Shown in pieces: positions 8,947-17,127 of a DNA stretch of 60,413 nucleotides; position 1 is the stretch's first letter; the number at the start of each line of letters is the position of its first letter. The position numbers were made by a program, and so were the translations under genes. Origin of the DNA: Streptomyces spiralis (GTDB taxonomy: Bacteria > Actinomycetota > Actinomycetes > Streptomycetales > Streptomycetaceae); assembly GCF_014654675.1 (NCBI RefSeq), contig NZ_BNBC01000049.1:8782-69194 (forward strand), read 5' to 3'. The notes beneath the pieces were generated by a model. The model made no database searches. It was not told the origin of the DNA and was given only the letters and a program-made list of their open reading frames with translations.

Positions 8947-9815
8947 CGCAGACGGATCTGACAGCTCAGACACAGCAGACGCCGGAGCCGAAGCGGCCGG
9001 CCAAGCGTTCCTACACGCTGATCACCGGCTGCGTGCTGGCCGGCCTGATCGCCCTGCTGGCGCTCGTCTCCCTGGTCTGGCTTCCGTACGCCTCCGACGA
9101 TACGTCCGGCGGACGGCTCACCGGACCGGCCGGAGATCACCTGCTCGGGACCGACAAGCTCGGCCGCGACCTGTTCACCCAGTTGATGACCGGCTCCCGG
9201 ATCGCCTTCGAGGCGGGACTGGGGTCGGTCCTCATCGCGGCAGCCGTCGGCGTCACGCTGGGCGTGCTGGCCGCCTTCGCGCAGGGCTGGCTCGACGACA
9301 CGGTCTCCGCGTTCCTCGACATCCTGATCGCCTTCCCGACGCTCCTCCTGGCGATGCTCATCGTCGCCGCCCGCTCGGCCTCGCTGGGCTCCGCCGTGCT
9401 GGCCATCGGCCTCGCGCAGAGCGCGGTCGTGGCGCGGCTGGTGCGCGTCCTGGCCAAGCGGGTCCTCGCGCAGGACTACATCACGGCCGCCCGCACTTCG
9501 GGCACGTCGTGGCCGCGCATCGTGGCCGGGCACGTGCTGCCCAACATCTGGCCGACCCTCGTGGTGAACCTCGCCCTCCAGTTCGGGCTCGCCGTGCTGG
9601 CCGAGGCCGGTCTGTCGTACCTAGGCCTCGGCGCGCCGCCGCCCAACGCCTCGTGGGGCCGCATGCTCCAGGAGGCGCAGGCCACCTTCATCACGGCCCC
9701 GGCGGGCGCTCTCGCCCCCGGCATCCTGCTCGTCCTCCTTGTCATCGGCGTGAACCTCATCGCCGACGGCCTGCGCGACGCCCTCGACCCGGCGGCCCGG
9801 CGGAGGCGTGCGTGA
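8943..9815 (+). CDS. ABC transporter permease, DppC-like
   Basis: Second membrane subunit, 290 residues. After a polar N-terminus of about 25 residues comes a first membrane helix, then the DppC hallmark GTDKLGRDLFTQLMTGSRIAFEAG and the coupling loop DYITAARTSGTSWPRIVAGHVLPN. The C-terminal AGLSYLGLGAPPPNASWGRML is family-typical. The ATG at 8943 overlaps the preceding stop (ATGA), which fixes the start. Confidence 0.92.
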   Translation: MTQTDLTAQTQQTPEPKRPAKRSYTLITGCVLAGLIALLALVSLVWLPYASDDTSGGRLTGPAGDHLLGTDKLGRDLFTQLMTGSRIAFEAGLGSVLIAAAVGVTLGVLAAFAQGWLDDTVSAFLDILIAFPTLLLAMLIVAARSASLGSAVLAIGLAQSAVVARLVRVLAKRVLAQDYITAARTSGTSWPRIVAGHVLPNIWPTLVVNLALQFGLAVLAEAGLSYLGLGAPPPNASWGRMLQEAQATFITAPAGALAPGILLVLLVIGVNLIADGLRDALDPAARRRRA

Positions 9816-10608
9816 ACATCCTCGACGTACGCGACCTGACCATCCGTACCGCCGACGGGCGCGTCCTCGTCGACCGGCTCTCGCTGACCATCGACCCCGG
9901 CGAGCGACTCGGCCTCATCGGCGAGTCCGGTTCCGGCAAGTCGCTGACCACGCTCGCCGTGCTCGGCCTGCTGCCCGACGGGATGACCGCCACCGGCAGC
10001 GTCGAACTCGCCGGCACCCAGATCGTGGGCGCCCGCGAGAAACAGCTCACCGACGTACGCGGCAGGGACGCCGCCATCGTCTTCCAGGAGCCGCTCACCG
10101 CCCTGGACCCGCTGATGCGCGTCGGCAAGCAGATCGCCGAACCACTGGCCAGGAGGCGGGGGCTGAAGGGTGCCGCGCTGAAGCGGGCTGTGACGGAAGC
10201 CCTGGAACAGGTGCGACTGCCCGAACCCGGCCGCATCGCCCGCGCCTTCCCGCACGAGATCTCCGGCGGCCAGCGCCAGCGTGTCGCACTGGCCATGGCG
10301 CTGGCCTGCGACCCGAAGCTGCTCATCGCGGACGAGCCCACCACCGCGCTCGACGTCACCGTGCAGTCCGAGATGCTCGACCTGCTCGACACCCTCGTAC
10401 GGGAACGGGACATGGCCGTCCTCTTCGTCAGCCACGACCTCGCGGTCGTCTCGAAAGTCACGGATCGCGTCCTGGTGATGAAGGACGGACACGCCGTGGA
10501 GGAGGGCGACGTGCGCGAGATCGTGCGGGCCCCGCGTGAGGAGTACACCCGGGCGCTGGTGGCCAGCGCCCGGCAACTGGAGTCGGCTCTGGACCTGAGG
10601 AGCACGCG

Positions 10609-10612
<4 letters not shown>
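9812..10612 (+). CDS. ABC transporter ATP-binding protein, DppD-like
   Basis: First ATPase of the importer, 266 residues from a GTG that overlaps the DppC-like stop. Walker A is GESGSGKS, Q-loop IVFQEPLTALDPLMRVGKQI, signature ISGGQRQRV, Walker B LLIADEPTTALDV, switch VSHDLAVV. The C-terminus is short for DppD proteins (often about 320 residues) and lacks the Cys-rich Fe-S tail of that family. Its stop codon lies within a 21-bp tandem duplication shared with the next gene. Confidence 0.9.
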
Positions 10613-11394
<782 letters not shown>

Positions 11395-11399
11395 CGTTC

Positions 11400-11597
11400 A
11401 AGGGCATCCCTATCACGGCCTCGCGAATACCGACTCGTCGTCCGGCGGCCATCGCCGGTAATCGCCTCGAGGGTGAGGTAGGAGGGTGGCGCGGCGGCGG
11501 ACGCGGTGCCGCCGGCGGCCAGCACTCCGGCCACCGCCGTCAGCAGGAGGGCGAGCAGCAGCCGCCACCGCCCTTGATGGCCTCGTCCGTACCGCAT
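11400..11597 (-). pseudogene. N-terminal fragment of a secreted protein
   Basis: On the minus strand an ATG at 11597 opens MRYGRGHQGRWRLLLALLLT followed by AVAGVLAAGGTASAAAPPSY, a textbook Sec signal peptide with an Ala-x-Ala cleavage site, then about 20 residues of mature protein (LTLEAITGDGRRTTSRYSR). After that the frame runs antisense into the DppF-like gene, so the rest of the gene is missing. The product family cannot be identified from this piece. Confidence 0.45.
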
Positions 11598-11772
11598 GTT
11601 CCGGACCCCCGTGTCCACGCTGTCGCCGGGCTGTCTCCGCGGCGCACACGTTGGGCAAAGGGGCCCGGAGGCGGCATATGTGCGGACCCCATAGAGAGAT
11701 CCGCAGTATGGGGGTTGAATCGGGGAGGGCAAGCCGACCGTCCACTTCCGGTTGGCTGCTTCGGTGCGGTAG

Positions 11773-11935
11773 GCCGCGCTGAAGGCGGTCACCGCGGAAC
11801 TGGGCATCGGTTCGGCCGAGACGGTGCGGACATGGGCCCGCAAGGCCGAGGTCTACAGCGGCCGGCGTCCCCGGGTGGGTTCGGGGGAGGCCGTGGAGAT
11901 CAAGCGGCTGCGGGCCAAGCTCGCCCTCGACGTGC
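11773..11935 (+). mobile_element. IS3-type OrfA transposase remnant
   Basis: Translation gives LKAVTAELGIGSAETVRTW, ARKAEVYSGRRP and EAVEIKRLRAKLA, the helix-turn-helix region of IS3-family OrfA proteins. No start, no OrfB and no terminal repeats are visible, so it is an internal fragment. It abuts another transposase fragment on the opposite strand. Confidence 0.6.
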
Positions 11936-11949
11936 TCGGCATGGACCTG

Positions 11950-12130
11950 TGGCGCCGGCTCGTTTGCCGCCGCGTAGGGCGGCCAGGCGTCGGAAGAAGA
12001 CGCCGAGGGAGGAGTTCTTGTTCCTGATCGCGACCATGGCGGTGATTCCCAGCAGCCGTTTGAGGTTGCTGTTGCCTCGAAAGGTGCGGCCGGACCGGCT
12101 CACCCCAGCCGACTCGAGCAGGTGAGCCTT
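11950..12130 (-). mobile_element. Transposase C-terminal fragment, IS110-like
   Basis: Minus-strand translation SAGVSRSGRTFRGNSNLKRL then LGITAMVAIRNKNSSL and FFRRLAALRGGKRA resembles the C-terminal (Transposase_20) part of IS110-family enzymes. It breaks off after about 60 residues at the junction with the IS3-type fragment. Family assignment is by eye and tentative; the transposase nature is more certain. Confidence 0.5.
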
Positions 12131-12221
12131 CTTTCGGCTCCCTCCGCATCTTCCGCTTCGGTCATGCCGATGACACGACGGCTTGGCTGGTGTCCCTGTG
12201 ACCCAGGTGGCGGGGAGTGGG

Positions 12222-12512
12222 TCAGCCTGTGGGGGAAAGTGTGCTGACCCGTCCACCCAACGCGGCGGAGAACTGGTCGGTCACCTCTTCCAGCGCCTTG
12301 GCACTCGCGGGCGCGACGACGGGTGTGCCGTCCTCGCGGGCGATGTCCCGGTCGAGGGTGAACCATCCGGGCACGATGTGGGAGGCGCCCATGGAGCTGA
12401 GGACCGGGCGCAGCGCGTAGTCGATGGCCAGAACGTGGGCCTGACTGCCGCCCGTGGCCAGGGGGAGCACGGTCTTGCCGCTGAGAGCGTGCTGCGGAAG
12501 CAGGTCGAGAAG
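12222..12512 (-). pseudogene. NADPH-dependent FMN reductase (SsuE-type), N-terminally truncated
   Basis: The minus strand encodes LLPQHALSGKTVLPLATGGS, then QAHVLAIDYALRPVLSSMGA, then SHIVPGWFTLDRDI and a natural C-terminus at 12222. This is the second half of SsuE-type NAD(P)H:FMN reductases, which supply FMNH2 to SsuD. The N-terminal flavodoxin-like half, with the FMN phosphate loop, is missing upstream of about 12512. It fits the SsuD-like gene at 3.5 kb and suggests the locus once had its own reductase nearby. Confidence 0.7.
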
Positions 12513-12873
12513 CGAAGATCGTCCCCGACGAGCGACCGGGCTCCGCCGTATCAGGGACTACAGCCTGCCAAAGGAGTGGCGACGGCTGCAGGAGAACCAC
12601 GGCCAGACCTCGTTCATCGGCAAGATCCTCATCCTGGAGCGCGAAGCCCTTCCCGAGCGGGGCGTGGTCGTCTTGATCCGCGACGGCGTGGGCTTCTGAC
12701 CGCGGTCCGTCGGGCAACCCGGCCGGTGCCGATGAATTCCGTGCACGTGCAACGATCTCCCCTCACATGCCGGCCACACCGTGGTGGGGTGAACCCTCAG
12801 CGCTGCAACCGCAGTCCGTACGCGGACTTCGGGCGCGTCGACGGCTCTGCCTGTCGACGCGACTGACGCACCG
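12513..12873. other. 361-base stretch without a recognisable gene
   Basis: Starts at the ssuE truncation point. A plus-strand frame ending at 12699 (containing RDYSLPKEWRRLQENHG and FIGKILILEREALPERGVVV) has protein-like composition, but I could not match it to a family and it lacks a credible start. The rest holds nothing I can support. Confidence 0.4.
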
Positions 12874-12903
12874 TTGACACATGTACCGGCCACATGCTTG
12901 CAT
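12874..12903 (+). promoter_or_regulatory. Possible promoter for the leader peptide and sulfite oxidase-type gene
   Basis: TTGACA at 12874-12879, an 18-base spacer and a weak -10 candidate TTGCAT (12898-12903). This would place transcription initiation at or beside the ATG at 12910, consistent with a leaderless leader-peptide ORF. The -10 element is poor, so this is tentative. Confidence 0.3.
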
Positions 12904-12909
12904 CCCGCC

Positions 12910-12993
12910 ATGCCTCCGCTGGAGCCTCTGACTCGTCGCCGCGCCGTGGACCTCGTCCGCGTAGCCGCCGCGCTGTGTCGGTTCCCCGGTTGA
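12910..12993 (+). CDS. 27-residue leader peptide upstream of the sulfite oxidase-type gene
   Basis: ATG 12910 to TGA 12993 encodes a 27-residue peptide with the core RRRAVDLVRVAAALCR and a single cysteine near the C-terminus. It resembles the short putative leader peptides found upstream of sulfur-assimilation genes in Streptomyces and relatives, which share an R-x-x-x-D-L-x-R-V core followed by a Leu-Cys. No Shine-Dalgarno sequence precedes it. It ends 139 bases before the sulfite oxidase-type start. Leader peptides of this kind are thought to sense cysteine supply through translation or attenuation; that role here is inferred. Confidence 0.65.
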   Translation: MPPLEPLTRRRAVDLVRVAAALCRFPG

Positions 12994-13132
12994 TCAGCCC
13001 TTCTGTCGGTTCTCTCCTTCGACGACCGCCTCGCACGGGTGCTGTGGTTTTCCCGTTCCCGCGAGGGGGCGTCTGTGTGGACCGGTGTGCACCGTTGCCC
13101 GAGCTCTTCTCCCCGTATGACGAGGACCTGCC

Positions 13133-14404
13133 ATGTCTGCCGTCAGCTCCGTCACCCACCACGAAACCACCTACGACCGCCGCAGGCTGCGCCAGTGGCT
13201 CGCCGGAGAGGCCAGAGCCGACGGGGTCACACGCCGTCGGCTGCTTACCCTGCTCGCTGCAACCGCAGCCGGCACGGCGTTCCCCCTGACGGCTCCGGCT
13301 CACGCCGCCGACCCGCCGATCGTCAAGCCGTTGCCGCCTGAGTGGTTCATCCAGCGCGGCACCAACGCCGAAACCCGCTGGGAGGCCCTGCGCGGCACCG
13401 GCTACCACACCCCCAACGAGCTGTTCTTCGTGCGCAACCACACGGCGACTCCCGTCCTGGACGCCGCCGACTGGCGGCTGACGCTGTGGGGTGACGGGCT
13501 GCGGGGCACACCCGGCGAGGAAAACCCTGTGGAGTTCGGGTACGACGACCTGCGCGCCCTGCCCGCCGTCACCCGTACCGCATTCGTCGAGTGCGCTGGA
13601 AACGGCCGCAGCTATTACACGACCCAGCAGGGCGACACGGTCGCCGGCACCCCGTGGACGCTGGGCGCCGTCGGCGTCGCGCGCTGGCGTGGGGTGCTCC
13701 TGGCCGACGTACTGCGCAGGGCCGGGCTGTCGTCGTACGCCGTCGACATCCAGCCGCGTGGCCTGGACGCCGAGTACGTCAGCGGCGGTGAGAGCCTTGG
13801 CCGGGTGCGCCGTCCACTGCCGCTGGCCAAAGCACTGAACGACGTCCTGCTCGCGTATGAGATGAACGGCGAGCCGCTACCGTACGACCACGGGTACCCG
13901 GTGCGGGTGCTGGTGCCCTCATGGGTGGGGATCGCGTCGATCAAATGGGTCGGCGACATCGAGGTGTCCGCGCAGCCGCTCTTCTCGCCGTGGAACACCA
14001 CCTTCTACCGGCTGTTCGGCCACGCCTATCCGGAGGAGGGCAGCGCGCCGCTGACCAGGCAGACGATCAAGAGCGCTTTCGAGCTGGCGAGCGGCGCAAC
14101 CTTCCCGGCGGGAGAGGGCCAGGTGCTGCACGGCCGTTCCTGGTCCGGCGCGGGAGCCATCGCGCGGGTCGACGTCAGTACCGACGGTGGCACGAGCTGG
14201 CGGCCGGCGCGACTTCACGACCGGCCGCGTTCCGGCGCCTGGACGCGCTGGTCCCTTCCCTGGACACCCGACACCTCGGGCTCGACGCACCTGCTGGCCC
14301 GTGCCACCGACACGACCGGCCGCACCCAGCCGGACACCGCGATCTCCAACACGCAGGGGTATCTGTTCAACGCGGTGGTACGGCATCCGGTGACCGTGGT
14401 CTGA
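13133..14404 (+). CDS. Tat-exported sulfite oxidase-type molybdopterin enzyme
   Basis: 423-residue sulfite oxidase/SorA-family protein predicted to oxidise sulfite to sulfate outside the membrane. A twin-arginine signal is present at about residues 31-58 (TRRRLLTLLAATAAGTAF, then an Ala-x-Ala site). Cys154 in FVECAGNGR matches the cysteine that coordinates molybdenum in this family. GYPVRVLVPSWVGIASIKWV is the cofactor-domain hallmark, and the C-terminal 110 residues form the Mo-co dimerisation domain (GEGQVLHGRSWSG, VDVSTDGG, WTRW). It is preceded by a sulfur-type leader peptide. Functionally it would remove sulfite released by the SsuD-like enzyme. GAGG precedes ATG 13133 weakly. Confidence 0.85.
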   Translation: MSAVSSVTHHETTYDRRRLRQWLAGEARADGVTRRRLLTLLAATAAGTAFPLTAPAHAADPPIVKPLPPEWFIQRGTNAETRWEALRGTGYHTPNELFFVRNHTATPVLDAADWRLTLWGDGLRGTPGEENPVEFGYDDLRALPAVTRTAFVECAGNGRSYYTTQQGDTVAGTPWTLGAVGVARWRGVLLADVLRRAGLSSYAVDIQPRGLDAEYVSGGESLGRVRRPLPLAKALNDVLLAYEMNGEPLPYDHGYPVRVLVPSWVGIASIKWVGDIEVSAQPLFSPWNTTFYRLFGHAYPEEGSAPLTRQTIKSAFELASGATFPAGEGQVLHGRSWSGAGAIARVDVSTDGGTSWRPARLHDRPRSGAWTRWSLPWTPDTSGSTHLLARATDTTGRTQPDTAISNTQGYLFNAVVRHPVTVV

Positions 14405-14576
14405 CGCCGCCCCGCCATCCGGAAGTCGCCTTTCAGGACTGCCCAGGCCGATCGTTCGCCGAGGTCGTATCCGTCCCGGTGGTGGGCTTGGCTCCGGTCC
14501 TGAAAAGGACTGGGTCCTGATCGGACTGCGGCGGCAGGTTGTGCCGATGACAGGATCCCTCCCACTCGGCGGTGTT

Positions 14577-14715
14577 GTGCTCGATGCGGACGAGCTGGAT
14601 GCCAGATGGGTGGATGCCTGGCGACCGGAACACGTCGCAGAGCGGTTGGCTGGAGTCGGCGCACCTTGGTGCGTTGCGGCGGGATGGGCGCTGGACCTGT
14701 TCGGTGATTCCCCTG
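14577..14715 (+). pseudogene. Nucleotidyltransferase-like N-terminal fragment
   Basis: The plus strand reads VDAWRPEHVAERLAGVGAPW then CVAAGWALDLFGDSP, like the start of aminoglycoside-type nucleotidyltransferases (APWCVAGGWALDLF is the active-site entry). It stops after about 45 residues where an antisense transposase fragment begins. Fragment only. Confidence 0.4.
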
Positions 14716-14719
14716 GTCC

Positions 14720-14985
14720 CAGGGATGCGGGCGGTGATTTCCATGTCGATGCCGAGGGTGGCCGCGTGCTCGACAAGGTGCTGGCGGTAGCCGCCGTCGA
14801 CCCACACCTTGCGGATGCCGGGGTGTTCGCCGACGACCTGATCCAGGAGCCGGGTGCCGGCGACGGAGTCCTGCACGCTCGCCGCGGTGACCAGAACGGC
14901 CAGCAGGAGACCGAGGGTGTCGGTGACGATGTTCCGCTTCCGCCCGACGATTTTCTTCCCGGGTCGAGTGCTGCGGACCGGTGTT
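14720..14985 (-). mobile_element. IS5-type DDE transposase remnant
   Basis: Minus-strand translation contains PGKKIVGRKRNIVTDTLGLL, LAVLVTAASVQDSVAGTRLL and KVWVDGGYRQHLVEHAA, the central-to-C-terminal catalytic region of IS5-group (IS4/IS5 DDE) transposases, including the VDGGY aspartate. Both ends are missing. Confidence 0.7.
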
Positions 14986-15021
14986 CGCATGCTGGGCGAA
15001 CTACGCCGTCGACCGCCCCGG

Positions 15022-15165
15022 AACACCGCTCGCCGTCACGCTCACCGGCAGCTACCGCCACGACAGCACCCAATTCCTGTCACTGCTGGACGCGGTCACG
15101 CCGATCCGGGGACTTCGCGGACGCCCCCGGCGCAAGCCCCGACGCCTGGACGCCCCGTCAGGTCT
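15022..15165 (+). mobile_element. Second IS5-group transposase fragment
   Basis: Plus-strand translation GTPLAVTLTGSYRHDSTQFL then SLLDAVTPIRGLRGRPRRKP matches the conserved region before the second catalytic aspartate in another IS5-group subfamily (IS112-like). It ends before the expected YADRGYD motif. Head-to-head with the other IS5 remnant. Confidence 0.65.
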
Positions 15166-15240
15166 GCGCTCAGCCTCTTCGGTGACTGCGGCGAGCGGTG
15201 ACGGTGCCGGGCATGCATGCGAAGGGGAGACCGGCCCGCA

Positions 15241-16173
15241 TCAAGTGTGGGGCCTGAGCCGGTCGTTGAGCGCGGCACCGACGTCGGGGCAGTGCTTTTG
15301 GACGGTGTCGAGGAAGGCGCGCAGCACCGGGGAGTGATCGCGGGCCGCGAAGGACAGGACGAGATCGGGCAGGGGCGTGCGCGGGGTCACTTCACAGAAC
15401 CGCACTCCCGGACGCGGGACCGCCCTCATGCGGGACGGCCCCAGGCCGACGCCCACGCCCGAGGAGGCGAGGCCGATGATCGTGTGCACGTCCCTCGCGA
15501 CGGTCGCGCCGCCGAGAGCCGATGAGTCCGTGCCCAGCAGGGCGCGCAGTCCGGCGACTACAGCGGGCTCGTCGTCGCCAGCCGACACGATCAGCGGCTG
15601 TCGCCGCAATTGATCGGCACTTACCGACTGTTGACCCGCGTACGGGTGCACCGTACTTACCACAGCGATCACGTGATCGCGTCCGACCGGGACGGACACG
15701 AGATGCTCGGCTCCGGCGCCCCGTGGGGGGCCGAGGGTGAAGGCTACGTCCAGCTCCCCGGCGACGAGAGCTGAGCTGCTGCGGCTGGTCGCCATCTCGT
15801 GCAGTTCCAGTCTCACATCGGGCCGCTCACGGCCGAACCGGCTCAGGACGCCCGGCAGCGGGTCGAGCAGTGCCGAGGCGATGAAGCCGAGGCGCAGACG
15901 TCCCGTCTCGCCGCGCGCGGCGCGGCCCGCGTCGACCGTGGCCGCCGCGATCTCGTCGAGCGCCCGGCGCGCCCGCGCGAGGAACGCCTCACCGGCGGCG
16001 GTCGGGAACACCCCCCGACGTGTGCGGTCGAACAGCCGGGCCCCCACCTCGCGCTCCAGGTCGGCGATCTGCTTGGACAGCGGCGGCTGCGCGATGCCCA
16101 GCTCGCTGGCCGCCCGGCCGAAGTGTTCGTGCTCGGCGAGAGCAACCGCGTACCGCAGGTGTCGCGCTTCCAT
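15241..16173 (-). CDS. LysR-family transcriptional regulator
   Basis: 310-residue LysR-type regulator. The N-terminal winged helix reads EARHLRYAVALAEHEHFGRAA with the recognition helix GIAQPPLSKQIADLE, followed by a linker and a two-lobed effector domain starting at GRLRLGFIASALLDPLPG. ATG 16173 was chosen because MEARHLRY is the canonical LysR start; an in-frame GTG 33 bases upstream is less likely. It is divergent from the hydrolase and MFS genes, which it probably regulates from the 108-base shared promoter region. Confidence 0.9.
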   Translation of the reverse strand: MEARHLRYAVALAEHEHFGRAASELGIAQPPLSKQIADLEREVGARLFDRTRRGVFPTAAGEAFLARARRALDEIAAATVDAGRAARGETGRLRLGFIASALLDPLPGVLSRFGRERPDVRLELHEMATSRSSSALVAGELDVAFTLGPPRGAGAEHLVSVPVGRDHVIAVVSTVHPYAGQQSVSADQLRRQPLIVSAGDDEPAVVAGLRALLGTDSSALGGATVARDVHTIIGLASSGVGVGLGPSRMRAVPRPGVRFCEVTPRTPLPDLVLSFAARDHSPVLRAFLDTVQKHCPDVGAALNDRLRPHT

Positions 16174-16281
16174 GACTCGCCCTCCATTCCATCGGCCGCT
16201 GGCCATACCTCAAAGATATTGCCATGCCACTTATCAGATCTATGAATGGATGGCGCTGTGGTTTCTGTCTGGAATGGAGCC

Positions 16282-17127
16282 ATGAAGAACGTATCTCTGA
16301 CCGGCACCGTCTTCGTTTTCGTGCACGGCGCCTGGCACAGCTCCGGACAGTGGGCGGCGACGCAGCGCGCGCTGGCCGGACTGGGCGCTGCAAGCGTGGC
16401 CGTCGACATGCCGGGGCACGGCTTCGACGCACCCCTGCCCACCGGATACCTGCTGCCCGGCCAGCCGGGCCTGCTGACCGAGAAGTCACAGCTCGCCACC
16501 CTGACGATGGACGACTGCGCCGAGGCAGTACTGAGCGTCCTGCACCAGGTGCGTCACCATCACACTGTCGTGCTCGTCGCACACAGCGCGGGCGGCGGTC
16601 CCGCGTCCCTGGCCGCGGAGCGGGCGCCCGAGCTGGTGGACCGGATCGTCTACCTGTCCGCTTTCGTCCCGGGCGGGCGGCCGCGGTTCTTCGACTATCT
16701 GGGCTCACCCGAGAACGCCCCCGCGCTGGGCCAGAACCTGAATCTCGGCGACCCCGAGGCCCTGGGCGCCGTACGGATCAATCCGCTCTCACCGGATCCC
16801 GCCTACCTCGACGAACTGCGGGAAACCCACTACCACGACACCCCCCTGGACCGCTTTGACCGGTGGCGGTCCGCGCTGAGCCCTGATCTGCCCCTGGCGA
16901 TCCCGACGGCTCCGGTCACCCTGACCGCAGCACGGTGGGGACGAATTCCACGAGCTTTCCTGCGCTGCGCCGAGGACCGGGCGCTGGCACCGGCCGCGCA
17001 GGACCTGATGATCGCGGAAGCCGACCTGGCCTTCCCCGGTAACCCGTTCACTGTGCATACCCTGCCCGGCAGCCACAGCCCGTTCGCCGCCCGGCCGGGG
17101 CAGCTCGCCGCGGTCCTCGCCTCGTGA
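16282..17127 (+). CDS. Alpha/beta-hydrolase fold esterase
   Basis: 281-residue alpha/beta hydrolase of the small plant-esterase-like group. The oxyanion region is FVFVHGAWHSSGQW, the nucleophile elbow is AHSAGG (Ser in a GHSxGG-like motif with Ala at the first position), and the likely catalytic histidine is in LPGSHSPFAARPGQL near the C-terminus. ATG 16282 follows GGAATGGAGCC; an in-frame ATG at 16246 is possible. It overlaps the MFS gene by 4 bases, so hydrolysis and transport of the same compound are probably linked. Confidence 0.85.
   Translation: MKNVSLTGTVFVFVHGAWHSSGQWAATQRALAGLGAASVAVDMPGHGFDAPLPTGYLLPGQPGLLTEKSQLATLTMDDCAEAVLSVLHQVRHHHTVVLVAHSAGGGPASLAAERAPELVDRIVYLSAFVPGGRPRFFDYLGSPENAPALGQNLNLGDPEALGAVRINPLSPDPAYLDELRETHYHDTPLDRFDRWRSALSPDLPLAIPTAPVTLTAARWGRIPRAFLRCAEDRALAPAAQDLMIAEADLAFPGNPFTVHTLPGSHSPFAARPGQLAAVLAS

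Noticed and set aside
12516..12699. Plus-strand frame ending LPERGVVVLIRDGVGF as a gene
   Set aside because: Protein-like but no start, no family match, and it begins at a truncation junction; described only as an unassigned stretch.
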